From Symsagittifera roscoffensis (taxonomy: Eukaryota; Xenacoelomorpha; Acoela; Convolutidae): a stretch of 64,000 nt of DNA. Both the position numbers and the translations under genes were made by a program. The notes beneath the pieces are model-generated. The model worked only from the letters and a program-made list of their open reading frames with translations, ran no database searches and was not told the DNA's origin. Location of the stretch: the NCBI RefSeq assembly GCF_963678635.1, contig NC_087066.1, positions 31,191,301-31,255,300 of the forward strand, given 5' to 3'. This document shows positions 8,450 to 19,247 of the stretch, in pieces (positions within the stretch are counted from its first letter, which is position 1; each line of letters starts with the position of its first letter).

Positions 8450-11400
8450 CCATAATTTTGAACTTATCTTTTTGGTTAAAATAAATAAGTTTTTCATTGT
8501 TTGCTCATATGTGGCCACCATTTGGTGTACTGTTCTGAATCCTCTGTTAGTAGATAAAATGTTAACTGCTCCTTAGAGCAATCTCCTGTATTTTGACATG
8601 GGCCCTTCTCCAGAATCTTCTAGAACTCGTTTATTCAAACCTTTACTACTGAATTTCAATTTATTTGATTTGTTGTCATAGCAACAATAAGTTTTGCAGC
8701 ACAAACAAGCATTTCTGTACATCTTAGTTTCTCTTTGAAAAGTCCCGGTTCCCGATTATCATGTTATTCATGTATGCTGCAGGGAACACGTTCCACGGAA
8801 GAAGTTATATCATGCATCTGCCGTGAAAGAGTCTTTGCCGTCATTTTCCCTCAATTTTTCCCAAATGTCTCTTTTTTGTTTGGATAAAATACAATAAGTT
8901 TTTTCAGCATGTGCTATGTAGAGTGAGTCTGTGTCCATCTCCAACTCATCAAAATTTTTTACTTCACAGAATTTGTCAAAAAAATTATAGTAGAGTTCCA
9001 ACATTCTCAGCTATGCATACTGAAGTATGAAAAAGTCAATAATGTTGGGTTCTCGATATTCAATGGTTGATTTCAACAACTCCACCTCATACAAGTCTTT
9101 TTCAAATGATTCAAGTTTTTGAACAATGGCTCATTGATCGCTTTACGAGTTTTTTTTATCGTTCAGATACTTCGTAATTATATGCCTGGATCTATCCATG
9201 ATCTGATATCCATAAGAAGAATTGCCTAAAAGTTTCATAGTTTCTGCTACAGCTAAAGGGTTTTCATCTCATCCTCTTCTAGCATCAACCACTGACTGAA
9301 CGAATTTAATATAGCATTTCCGAGGAGCATATTGATCAAAACAGTATATTGACGGTATCAAGACGGTATTAAGACTGCACGGCAATCCAAGTTCCATATA
9401 AAAGCTGAAGAAAGGGGTTATAACTGTTCCATTTTCTAGCTTGACACTAGATATCAGCATTCGCTGAGGACTTTTTAACAATTTGATTTCAGTTGCATAA
9501 TTCTTCACTTAATCTCCAATATCGTTTCTTCCAGCCTCGTTTTTTTTTTTGAAAATTGGAAGAAAATTCGCAAATTGTGATTTCAGTTTATCTGGAACAA
9601 CCAAATCGCACTGAACATATCCAAGAAGAGAGCCATCTTTTTTGCTATAAGAGGGTCTGTAGAAAGAGATCTTTTTTAGGGAAAATGGGTTCTGTTATGA
9701 TTTTTGATCTTGTCAATGGTTTTGAAACTTTCCCACCACTCACACTCCCATATTTTGTTAACTTTCTATCCTTTATCTTTTATGAATTCGCGTCTCATTT
9801 TAACCATCTTTCTCTTCTTGTTTCATTGTTAATTGTCCCGATCTGTTAAGGAGTGACGAGCTTTATGGCAAGAAGAGAAAGGGCAGTAGCATCCCATTGC
9901 TTCGAACACTGTTTTACAGTGATCACAATAACCGTCAACATTAAAACAGTCGATTTTTTTTGCTGTTATCCAGATGTGAAAAAGGTCTCAGTTTTGCTCT
10001 TTGTTTCTGCTAGAAAGACATAACCATTTTTCTCAAAATTGCGAGATCGGTTATGTCTAGCCTTGATTTTCTGCATATCAGGGTCAAACTCCCACTTCGT
10101 ATACAGGCCTGTTGGCATATCTTGACCCATTGAGGAAAGGTAAAGTTGACTTGTATCATTTCCAACGGTTGATTTACAAACTTTTTATGAACTTCTGATG
10201 AATTTTTTATCAACTACAGCTTTTCGAGTGAAAACATTGAAAGGTCCACCAGTCTTCTCTATTTTGTTCACACAAATCTTTATCACTTACGCAAAATGGT
10301 AAAAACTTGTAGTTTGCAGGTTTGTGTCGACATATGTTTGCTAGATTTGGTAGAGTACATCCAAGTTTCAACATATATACCCCCTTGTTATGATGAAAAT
10401 GAATTATTTTTTGCATTGCTTCCAGGGTTGGAACATGATCCTTGTTGTTGTACCACTTCAAAAAGTCTTTGAGCACAGTCATTCCGTTTTTCTGCCAACT
10501 ATCTCGTAAGTAATTGTGATGCAAAAAATGGAGGCACAGTCTTGATTTGAAGCTTTTTCAGTGCTTGCTGCTCGTCAAGTCCACTTTTTCTCAGTTTCTC
10601 AGAATCAATGAAGTCTAGCTTTACAGACTTTGAGAAAAGATTCCAGAGTAGTTGCCCCACCCACAAAATTCATTGTACGAAGAAATGGTACACTCCAAAC
10701 CTGAAAGATATAAAGTCATTCGCTTTTTTGATGACTGATATTTCTTGTTCTTTATCGCGAATCAAATAAGGGATAAGGTAGGACTTGATCCAATTCAAAT
10801 CATATCTGCCGCTGTTAAATCCAAAAAGAGGTAAAATATTTACATATCTCTCCGGGTATTGTGTCAAATCAATGAGTTGATTTTTCTGAATTCTCAAAAA
10901 CTGGATTAACATATCTGCTTCTTCCGAATATTCAATGCTTTCATCTTCGTACTCACATTGGTTACTTGAATAGTTTTTACCCCTTTTGTTCAGCTAATCA
11001 AAGATCTTTTTCATTCTTTCAGTGACAGCTAATTCAATATCTTGAAATTTTTTCTCATCTCCAGCTTACTTTTCTCAGCCAACAGCTCGAGGTTGGTTAC
11101 AAAATCAATTATCCAGTTCTGTGGATCCTTGTTGTACAAAAAGATGGGTTCAACAATCAGATTCGATGATATGGAGACTGCAATTGGGACACGTTTTTCA
11201 ATCCAGGTTGTAGTTTGTGTTTCTTTTAATTCCTCAGTAGGAGCACAAATCAACTCTAATTGAAAATTGCTAAATTTTTGGAAAAATTGATATCTTCAGA
11301 ACGGGAAGATTGAATCCCTCTAGTTTTTCAAACAATGTTTCTCGAAGTTCTTACACGTTCTTTGGGTAAATATTCCTCGCTCGTTCCTTGCATCTCAGAA

Positions 11401-12342
11401 GATGTTTGTTAAAATTTTCGGGTTTAATGAAAAAAGTATCACAACTAGGACACCGAAAACGGATGAAGAAGCTATCTACATCATTTCTATGAATGATATG
11501 GTTGTTAAAGCTCAGTAGTTTGACTGTTTTATCAAATCTTCCAAAATTTCGTCGAGCTAGTTCTCCTACAAGTTCTCCTTCTTGGATATCGAAATCGTAT
11601 ATAAAGATGTTTCTTTGCACAATTTCCTCGACAACAGGTAAGTCCTTTACTGAAACTCCACGAAAACTCTTAGGCTCAAGACGTGATTTTGATAGAAATT
11701 CAGTAAAGTATCTAGAATTGTGAAAGTCGAAATCATTGTGTCCGTTCATGTATATGGCCAATGCGCGGAAAAGAACTAAATGATCTTTGTAAGAATTCTT
11801 GTCTTTGTTGGATGAAAGACAGTTCACTTGCGTATGTCGTAGTAAAGGTTCTGGTAAGACAGAGTCCGGACATCCCATTGGGATATTTTTGAACTAAGCA
11901 GCAACATTTTTAACGTTAGTAATCACCTTGAACCTCCACTTTGTCTTTTGACGTTCCTGGGTACATTGCTCCACAATATCAAATTTTTCTTTTCTTTCCC
12001 TTGAATTGTTATCAAGTTTTCTTTAGTACAGAGCAAATCGGATTTTTCAAATAAAGTTTTATTTTCATTGGCATTAAAGTCTCGCTTTGCACACATCTCA
12101 ATATTTTGAAGACCAAAATCCAGGGCAATGATGATTTTTGCCGCGGAATCGAGCTTGTTGAAGACTTCTTCAAGTTTTTCGTTGATTATTTTAGTATCTA
12201 TTTTGGTTACTTGGAAGTTAAATACCTTATGTCTCCCATTTTCCATCTCCGTATCCTCTTTGAGTGTTGACAAGCACTTAACCCCTCTTTGAGTTTCTCT
12301 CCATTTTCCCCTTCCCTCCACAATCTTGTTCAGTTCAGCCAC
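8450..12342 (-). pseudogene. POLB: Protein-primed family B DNA polymerase of the Polinton, broken
   Basis: This would replicate the element, using a terminal protein as primer. Reading the minus strand from 12,342 down: an N-terminal region (12,342-11,923); a segment with VLFRALAIYMNGH followed by a C2HC-like zinc-finger (CPSCDTFF...HLLRC, 11,878-11,351); an exonuclease-II-like motif GFNSGRYDLNWIKSYL (about 10,822-10,775); a Cys-rich patch DHCKTVFEAMGCYC (about 9,900); the palm motif KLLGNSSYG (9,181-9,239); the catalytic MDTDSLY (about 8,938-8,918); and a C-terminal tail with FSSKGLNK and FRTVHQMVATYEQT (to about 8,460). The span of ~3.9 kb is close to a full-length Polinton polymerase. At least six frameshifts or stops divide it, so it cannot be functional. 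Plus-strand frames here, such as 9,556-9,849, are shadows. Confidence 0.9.
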
Positions 12343-12527
12343 CCTATCACTAGGTTTCCGTTGCTTAGCTCCAGGTTCTTTTGTCCGATGTTGTTGTCAC
12401 TTGTAACTGTTGTAACAGAGATAGTAATCTGGGAACTATCTGTAAACTTTGATATAAAATTCAATACACTGTTACTGATTGGCAAACAAATTTAATGATT
12501 CAATCCAATAAAACATGCGTATTTATA

Positions 12528-12738
12528 CTAACAATGGCGTCATCGCCTACACAATTATACTTTTAAGGTCATGGCGTCACTCTTCGAATAGAAGTGACGT
12601 CACCGCCCACGCATTTTCCTTTCAGGGCAATGACACAATTCTTCAATTAGAAGTGACGCCACCACCGACGCAATTTTCCGTTTTCGGTGATGATGTCATA
12701 CTTTTAATTGAAGTGATGTCACCACCCACGCATTATTC
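12528..12738 (+). promoter_or_regulatory. ~60 bp tandem repeat with CRE-like TGACGTCA sites
   Basis: GAAGTGACGTCACCGCCCAC at 12,591 recurs as GAAGTGACGCCACCACCGAC at 12,650 and GAAGTGATGTCACCACCCAC at 12,710. A weaker unit, ATGGCGTCATCGCCTAC, lies near 12,534. The first of the three contains the palindrome TGACGTCA, the CREB/ATF binding site, and the others are one substitution away. The array sits between the minus-strand polymerase and the plus-strand gene at 12,845, so a shared enhancer or bidirectional promoter is a reasonable inference. A replication role is also possible. Confidence 0.7.
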
Positions 12739-12844
12739 TAATTTATGGAGAAAATTCTAGACTTTTCTAGAAAAAAATTTCAACCAATCAGAACTCCGCA
12801 GTTTCTAGACACAACTTTGGATAAAAATTAATCCTTTTTAGAAA

Positions 12845-13430
12845 ATGTCAATTAAGAAACGTTTGAACTTCCTCGAGTTACTCTTCAAGAAAAAAATTAC
12901 TCCGTGCATTTTCCTTATTGATGAAACAGATTTAGTTTTTTACTTTTTTCATAATTTTTTGGATGTTTATGTTGTCCCAAAAAAAAACTCTCCAACTCAG
13001 CAAAGGTCTCTTCAGGGAAACTTACTCATTCAAAGAGTTTACTTTCGAATCGAGTGTTGAGTATCAAAGCTTTTATTTTACTGCTGAATTACACCTGACT
13101 AGAAAAGAAACATTTTTTGTTTTGAAAAATTTGAAATTGAAGAAAAAGTCGTACGATAATATATCAAAGACTCTTTTTATTTCTTACCCAATTCACAAAT
13201 TTGTCAAAACTCACCAGCAAAATTCTTTGTTTTTTCCTTTCTTTAAAGATTTTCAAAGTTCAAAATCCTGCATGATCAGGTTTGGTATAAGATTTCCAAA
13301 GACGTGCTTCGAAAAACTAATCAATTTTGAGCTATCCTCTCAAATCTACATCAAAAATAAAGAATTTGACTATCTATTCAAAAATCAACAAATTATCATT
13401 GATTATATTCAAAAGATTCAATTGACTTGA
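12845..13430 (+). pseudogene. Unrecognised Polinton gene with one frameshift
   Basis: Starts with ATG at 12,845 (MSIKKRLNFLELLFKKK) and reads to a run of eight or nine A residues near 12,978. There the coding signal seems to pass to another frame that stays open to TGA at 13,428-13,430. The joined product would be about 195 residues, rich in Phe, Lys and Ser, with no membrane segment or motif I recognise. The position directly after the repeated TGACGTCA sites suggests it is the first gene of a plus-strand unit. The slip at a poly-A run could be mutation, sequencing error or programmed slippage. The family is unknown to me. Confidence 0.5.
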
Positions 13431-13609
13431 TGCGAAAACTTGCAGAGATGCTACTTGTTAGACTTTTCTTTTTTGTGTTACTTATATCGCCGACATTCCT
13501 CATTTTTACAGCAAACGACCTAAGTTCCTTTTTGCAATTTCCTTTTTTTACCTATTTCGAAGATTTACATCTTGAATTGTTTTTGATTGATTACGAGAAC
13601 CTAGGATAA
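13430..13609 (+). CDS. Small predicted membrane protein, 59 aa
   Basis: The ATG at 13,430 overlaps the TGA stop of the preceding frame (TGATG), an arrangement seen in viral termination-reinitiation pairs. The product starts MRKLAEMLLVRLFFFVLLIS and has one strongly hydrophobic stretch (about residues 8-28), then an acidic, aromatic tail ending at TAA. That fits a signal anchor or single-pass membrane protein. No family recognised. The short length and AT-rich context leave chance possible, but the overlap and hydrophobic profile argue for a gene. Confidence 0.4.
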   Translation: MRKLAEMLLVRLFFFVLLISPTFLIFTANDLSSFLQFPFFTYFEDLHLELFLIDYENLG

Positions 13610-13941
13610 GTGAAAAATTTTGGGATTGGAAACGACAATGGGTAGAAAGTAATTAAAATGAATTTTTTTTCCGATTGGACACGACTTTTATATAAGAAAT
13701 CCATAAAAGGAAACCAAAATTTGATTTGACACGACTACAATCCAAATGAGGAAATTGAATTCTGATTGGTTAAACCCTTACATTCGAGTTGAAGGCACCC
13801 CTTTCTCTTAACAAAAAAATCATTTTTTTCTCAACTTCACTACCGTCAACTCCCTCCTCTCTTAGCTCTAAATACTTTAATTTCAACTTGACTACCCTCA
13901 ACTACTTCCGTATCAACTGTAAATCAATCGTTCTTATTACT

Positions 13942-14486
13942 ATGTATCTTATACTCAATTTATTGCTCAAAACAATCTTCTCAGTGCAAAACAGCAATCT
14001 TATGTTCTCGGTAGATTTTTCGCCTGATCTAGTACAATTCAGAGTGCGAGAAACAACCTATGATGTTTTTCTGGCACGAAGAGACATCCCAATCCAAGTC
14101 TCGCACATGGTGGAAGTGATGCGCAAGGATTTCAGCGATCATCATTCAACGCAAGTACCCATGACAGGGAACCAACTTGGAGAAATGCAAATGAAGTAGA
14201 AAGTGGCCGAGCTTGTGCGAATGAACTATCCTGACACTCCTGCTCCTCTCTTGACTCTAGATAAATGGCTCAACCAGTCGGCGATTTACTCTTTCCTTGG
14301 GAAGAGGAATCTGTGGAGAACCCAATTACCATCGAAGAGGATGAGGGGTTCTCTGAGCCAAGGAGTCCAGTCAGCAAACCACCAAGACACTCACCGGCGA
14401 TGGAGGCAAGACCAGCTTTGCGCTCCATTGAGAACTTCCAAAATTTTCAATCTCAACTGCTTGACAGCTCTTTGATTTGTAAATAA
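13942..14486 (+). pseudogene. Unrecognised Polinton accessory gene, interrupted
   Basis: A frame open from before 13,942 (ATG candidates at 13,942 and 14,002) runs to TAG at 14,200-14,202 and continues open beyond it to about 14,475. From about 14,265 a second frame, beginning MAQPVGDLLFPWEEES, looks more protein-like: an acidic stretch, then SPVSKPPRHSP, then a Gln/Asn-rich end at TAA near 14,486. The likely reading is one gene with an in-frame TAG and a later frameshift, about 170-180 codons. The N-terminal hydrophobic stretch may be a signal or anchor if the 13,942 start is used. No domain recognised. Confidence 0.4.
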
Positions 14487-14569
14487 TTTGGTTGTTGTCT
14501 TGAGTTTTGTAATTTATTTTTTTTTGCACCTAGTAATTTTGTTTTAAACAGAAAGAAACAAAAGATAAG

Positions 14570-15385
14570 GTAAGAGGTCATAGAAATATTTGTTAAAAAC
14601 ACTTTGCACAAGCAAATTTTTGTTAAAAATTTCTTAACAAAACTCTGCTTAAAATCAAACTAATTTTGCAGTTGGTAATTGATTGGTAAATTTTGCAGAA
14701 ACTATTAAAATATTAAATCAATTTTAACATCTTGTAAAAACTTCACGACATTTTTGCACACAAGATGAAAAATCATTACAATTTTTGCAACCATGTTTAA
14801 AACTTAACAATAATTTTTGCACAATGCAAAAACTTTCACATCAATTTCAGCGCACATGTTAAAAAAATCAAAAACAAATTCGCATTCTACGGAAAAGTCT
14901 TTAAAATTTCTCGCATTTTAAAGAAAATTGTAACACGATTTTCTCGCACTGTTAAAAACTAAAAAATTACGTATTTCTTTGTTCTTACTTTGGTCGCTAA
15001 AAAATCCGTTTTTTGCTGGTATGTTGATCGAAAACATCAGAAAAACAATGTAAGCAGATAGGGAAGAGCGCTTAAAGTCATCAATAAAGAAAAATTTTCA
15101 GCAATATTTTAATAATTTTTTGAAAATAAAAGTTTGAGTTTTACGCAGATGCATAAGTTTAAGAAAAGTATCTTTTTGCATTAGTTTTCTAAAAAACAAC
15201 AAAAACAGCATCTCAAACGAAGAGTTTTTGAAAATTTTTGCACAATTGTTAAAAAAGCCAAAACAATTTTTGCATCTTGTAAATAAACTTAATTATTTTT
15301 TTGCTAACTTGTTGAAAAAATCAAAACAAAATTAGTATCTAGCAAAAAACTCTGAGTTAGTTTTTGCACACGTGTTAAAGTTTAC
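14570..15385 (+). repeat. Degenerate array of TTTTTGCACA...TGTTAAAAA motifs
   Basis: ATTTTTGCAC, TTTTTGCAAC, TTTTTGCATC and similar words recur at irregular 35-60 bp intervals. They are often followed by an AxxTGTTAAAA or AxxTGTAAA word and then AAxCAAAACA. No long reading frame crosses the region. It lies near the middle of the element between oppositely oriented genes. Binding sites for an element protein, or an old minisatellite, both fit. Confidence 0.55.
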
Positions 15386-15419
15386 AATATCAGTCATTGA
15401 AAAAACAAATAACCAATTA

Positions 15420-15775
15420 TTAATAGAAAATTTTTTTTACAGAACCATAACCTTCAATGAAACAATCAACAATTTTTAACAAATCAGACTCAGACTTTGA
15501 GTTTTGAACTTTTCGAATTCTTTCCAAAAAAGCTGATGCAAGAGTCTGAGTGGTCGCAAGCTTCTGAGCAGAATTGAGATGATGTCTTCTGATTTTTTCT
15601 CGCAGCAAGCGTTTCTTTGCAACACTGGTTAATTTTTCCGATAATCTACAATTCAAGTTGTATTCGACTGCATGATTCAATTGATTGAAAACTTCTTCTT
15701 TTGATGAATTAAAATTGAAATGAATTAGTATTTGTATATGGTATAAATAGAGCCAATAATTTGGTAAGTGAAATG
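15420..15775 (-). pseudogene. Unrecognised basic ORF in the Polinton
   Basis: An open minus-strand frame of about 115 codons without a clear ATG. The part from about 15,680 down reads LNHAVEYNLNCRLSEKL and then a Lys/Arg-rich helix-prone region (AKKRLLREKIRRHH), ending at TAA at 15,420. The N-terminal half (about 15,655-15,935) is duplicated near 18,090-18,390, where an indel breaks the frame. The plus strand here carries a TATA-like GTATAAATAG in both copies, so the conserved segment could instead be a promoter. Function unknown. Confidence 0.35.
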
Positions 15776-15940
15776 TTATTTATCTAATCTTTGCAAATTT
15801 TGATCCAGCGATGATCCGTTTAATACTAAGTGAAACTTGCAACTTTACACTGGGCAGATTGATGAATGGTTAGATAAACAGTAGCCTTGGGTGACGAGGA
15901 ATTTTCTGAGACAGATTTCGCCTAGTAATCCGATTAAAAA
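15655..15940. repeat. Internal duplication in the Polinton, copy A
   Basis: TTGTATTCGACTGCATGATT through the GTATAAATAG region to GGGTGACGA matches 18,090-18,390 with few changes. Confidence 0.85.
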
Positions 15941-16187
15941 GTGGAACGTACTTGACACAGAGCAGATGCCATCACCGATTATTTGCTGAAATTGATTTTC
16001 ATCTACCGTAAATTCCTTATGTAGTAGTTCTAGCACGTACAGAATGTCCATATTTGGACGATCAATTACTCGCTATTCCATATTGGGTAATACTACCTTA
16101 TTTGGAATTTACAGTGAGTCAGCTACATTTCCTAGTTTCTCATAAATTTACAAATATCGATTAATTGAAATATCTACTATTGATCAG

Positions 16188-16758
16188 TTGGCTCTGAGTC
16201 TGAAATCAAAAGGTGTTCACGAAAAGATATCCGTCCCAACTATATTGAATTTGCTAAAAATCAAAAAAAAATTGGAAGATTTTCTTGGTTCCAAAAACCC
16301 TACAACGGAAAATTTTACTTCGAACCTTGCCTCCAATTGCCAAATTAAAGTGAATCGTGAGAGATTGAAAAATCCCAGCAAGTCTATTTTGGCGAAGAGG
16401 ATGGAAAAAGGTTATCAGCAATGAGAATACTGTTTTTCAAGATGCTGAAAACCTTGGAATCGTTCCTCTATTGGAACCCTATTCTGACAAAGATTCAAAC
16501 ATTGAGCAAGAACTTGCGAACTGTCAAGCATTGTATGACATAGCAACGTACAAGAAGAGAAGGGTTTGTGTCACCATCAAGAATTACAGTGTGAGCAAGC
16601 CACCCTACATTCAGATTCGACTCTTCACTGCAAAAGAGAACGAAGTGATGAAGCAAGTTGCCCATGTCAAATTTATTTTGAACAAAGTCAAAGAACATGC
16701 CCAAGTCTTGGGAGTTTTTATGTTTGTTGAGAACTGCAAAGTTCATTCATTTTGTTGA
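16188..16758 (+). pseudogene. Unrecognised Polinton gene with one frameshift
   Basis: A first frame (16,188-16,424, no ATG at its start) encodes a Lys-rich helical segment with LLKIKKKLEDFLGSKN. Near 16,390-16,410 the signal passes to another frame, open from about 16,369 to the stop at 16,758, which includes NLGIVPLLEPYSDKDSN, ELANCQALYDIATYKKRRV and VKFILNKVKEHAQVLGVF. The amphipathic, well-mixed composition looks like real protein rather than chance. Total about 185 codons. No family recognised. A minus-strand open frame over 16,495-16,746 is a shadow. Confidence 0.45.
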
Positions 16759-16759
16759 G

Positions 16760-17690
16760 TGATTTTATCATAGTGTTGTAATTCAAACTTTCATCTTCTT
16801 GAAAAAAAATTTGAAATTGCTATGAGCGGAACATGTTTTAAATTTTGTTTTAAAACTTCAAATTGAATTGGGAATTTTTCATATCGTTTTAGTACAAAAA
16901 TCACAGAAAATTCCGCTAACAGTTTTGGAGTCTCAAAACTAAGCAAGAAAATTTTTGTAAAAAAATCAAAAATTCAAATCAGAAAAACAGGAGTATCATA
17001 AACTGATTGATTTTATCCCCTCACTTTTGTCTTATGAAGTATCATTTAAATAAATTAGTATCATTATTTACGACTGCAGCGTAGAAAATGAACGTTCAGA
17101 AATTGAATGAAGTTTTCAGTAATTTGGATTTGATTGAGCATGACTTTTCATCAGTTCATTACTTTTTTTGTGCCTGTATTGTTTCGGACTTTAAGAGAAA
17201 TTTGAAAAAAATCCATCAAAAGTTTCGTTTTGGATGACTAAATGATTACGGAAATTCCTGTATGGACTAGTTTTTCCTTTGAATTTTTTTTGGGGGACTA
17301 ATTGAATACGGAAGTTCCTGTATGGACTTTTTATTTTCTTGGTCACGTGACTGGACTGCTTTTCTGTTTAGATATTGAAATTTTTGCTTCAAATTCATTG
17401 TTCGATTGTTAGACATTTTAACCAAAAGTTTCAGCGAAAAAGGATATCATCAATAGTCTGGTTGTTTTGGATATTGAGTGTAATGTAAAACAAAATAGTG
17501 AAAGAAGTAGGATTTTGTAAAAATTGACAAACTGGGGTTATTCCTTTCTTTCTCCCAAAAAATTCTAAGTAACATCTCAATCTGCTCGGTGTACAAAGCA
17601 TCTTCATGGAATCATTTGGAGCAGTGGTTATGAAAAATATAGTGAGCTTGAAAAAATATTGACAAAAAAAAAGCTCCAGAAGGGGAGTTT
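16760..17690 (+). other. Decayed Polinton sequence, no assignable gene
   Basis: A short frame starts with ATG near 17,087 (MNVQKLNEVFSNLDLIEH) and runs about 49 codons. Two variants of an ATTACGGAAxTTCCTGTATGGACT word occur at 17,243 and 17,300. Nothing here could be matched to a known Polinton gene. Confidence 0.4.
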
Positions 17691-18010
17691 TTTGCAAAAG
17701 ATTATGAAAAATGTAAAAGTTTGCGGAATTTTAGGAAACAAAGGTTATAAACTTGGAAAGCTACGCAGGCTCAAAGATTCAGAATTTGATTTTCAAAGAT
17801 GAAGAGCATGATTGCACGTATAGCAACTACCCATTTCGTCATGCAAAAACTCTTCGTTGTGCAGAGAGAAAAGCATTTGTATACGGAACATGGACTCGAT
17901 GCTTCTTTATGTAAATTGTAAATCAAATTGTATTAGCTTGTGTTTTTAAAAACTAAACATTAATCAATAAGAATTTTTTCGTTCCAAAAGTGAGATGGGT
18001 GATGAATGTG
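17690..18010 (+). pseudogene. Unrecognised C-terminal ORF fragment, copy 1
   Basis: One frame contains HAKTLRCAERKAFVYGTWTR and ends CFFM before TAA. The same protein ending is present about 767 bp downstream with a few changes (HAKTLRCAEKKAFVYGTWTR). The adjoining upstream frame contains KVCGILGNKGYKLGKLRRLK. Conservation between the copies suggests a real gene end, but I do not recognise the family. Confidence 0.4.
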
Positions 18011-18089
18011 ATAAGAAACTAAATTTAGGAAATTTTGTTTTTGATGAGGAGAATCATGACTGGCTATTTTTTCCGATTATTTACAGTTC

Positions 18090-18390
18090 CACTTGTATTC
18101 GACTGCATGATTCAATTGATTGAAAACTTCTTCTTTTGATGAAGTAAAATTTAAATCAAATTAGTATTTGTATATGGTATAAATAGAGCCAATAATTTGG
18201 TAAGTGAAATGTTATTTATCTAATCTTTGCAAAATTTGATCCAGCGATGATCCGATTAATACTAAGTGAAACTTGCAACTTTACACTGGGCAGATTGATG
18301 AATGGTTAGATACACAGTAGTCTTGGGTGACGATGATTTTTCTGAGACAGATATAAAAAAAAATTTCGCGTAGTATTCCGATTAAAAAGT
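18090..18390. repeat. Internal duplication in the Polinton, copy B
   Basis: Second copy of 15,655-15,940. It is inserted between two copies of the 17,690-18,010 segment, so the block has been duplicated and rearranged. Confidence 0.85.
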
Positions 18391-18449
18391 GTAACATGCT
18401 TCACACATAACAGAAAAAGTTTTGAAAAAAATAAAAGCACAAAAAACTT

Positions 18450-18830
18450 AGTTTTTTACAAAAAGCTATTAAAATTGTAAAATTCTGTCAGAAATTTATA
18501 CAAAACAAAGGTTACAAATTTGGAAGATTAATTTTGCTCAAAAGTACAGAATTTGATTTTCAAAGATGAAGAGTATGATTGGACGTATAGCAACTTCATA
18601 TTTCGTCATGCAAAAACTCTTCGTTGTGCAGAGAAAAAAGCATTTGTATACGGAACATGGACTCGATGCTTCTTTATGTAAATTGTAAATCAAATTGTAT
18701 TAGCTTGTGTTTTTGAAAAATAATCAATGAGAATTTTTTATTCCAAAAGTGAGATGCGTGATGAATGTGACAAGAAAATAAATTTAGGAAATTTTATTTT
18801 TGATGAAGAGAATCATGAACGAAAATCATG
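18450..18830 (+). pseudogene. Unrecognised C-terminal ORF fragment, copy 2
   Basis: Matches 17,690-18,010 at an offset of about 767 bp, including the shared stretch ATGGACTCGATGCTTCTTTA and the flank AAATTTAGGAAATTTT. The reading frame is interrupted. Confidence 0.4.
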
Positions 18831-19031
18831 GACGTTTTTTGGACGTACGTATAATAGATCTCTATTTTACTTTTTCTAGGCCAATTTTTTGTCAAAGTTT
18901 TAAGACTAGAATGTGCAATTGTTCGAATAATATTATCCACTACATGTGAAGAAATAACAGTTTTATCAAGTAAAATCCGTTATATTTTACCTTCTCCAAA
19001 GCTATGAATAAAATAATTTTTACCAAAAAAA

Positions 19032-19230
19032 GGAGTTTTTATTTTGCTAGTTGGTCCGAGTGTATCTGGAAAATCGCATTTTATTTTTGATTGTCTAAAA
19101 ATTGGTACATTTCAACCCAAATTTGACAAATTTTTCCAATTCTATCAAGATCATTAACCTTTTTACGGACATATGCAAAGACAAAACCTTAAATTTATCC
19201 AAGGAGTTGACTTTGAACTGATTAAAAACC
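19032..19230 (+). pseudogene. ATP: Packaging ATPase fragment (FtsK/HerA type) of the Polinton
   Basis: A short frame starting near 19,032 reads GVFILLVGPSVSGKSHFIFD, which contains a Walker A P-loop (GPSVSGKS) in the hydrophobic setting expected of the genome-packaging ATPases of Polintons and adintoviruses. A TAA follows about 40 codons later, then more open sequence (FIQGVDFELIKNLPN) before the integrase-like sequence begins at about 19,248. Most of the gene, including Walker B, is missing. The fragment lies just upstream of the integrase. Confidence 0.65.
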
Positions 19231-19247
19231 TTCCCAATACCCAATAC

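Noticed and set aside
9556-9849. 97-codon plus-strand frame inside the polymerase region
   Set aside because: The minus strand here carries recognisable polymerase pieces, so this is a shadow.
15845-16051. 68-codon minus-strand frame in the Polinton
   Set aside because: It overlaps the duplicated segment shared with 18,090-18,390, and I see no sign of coding in the second copy.
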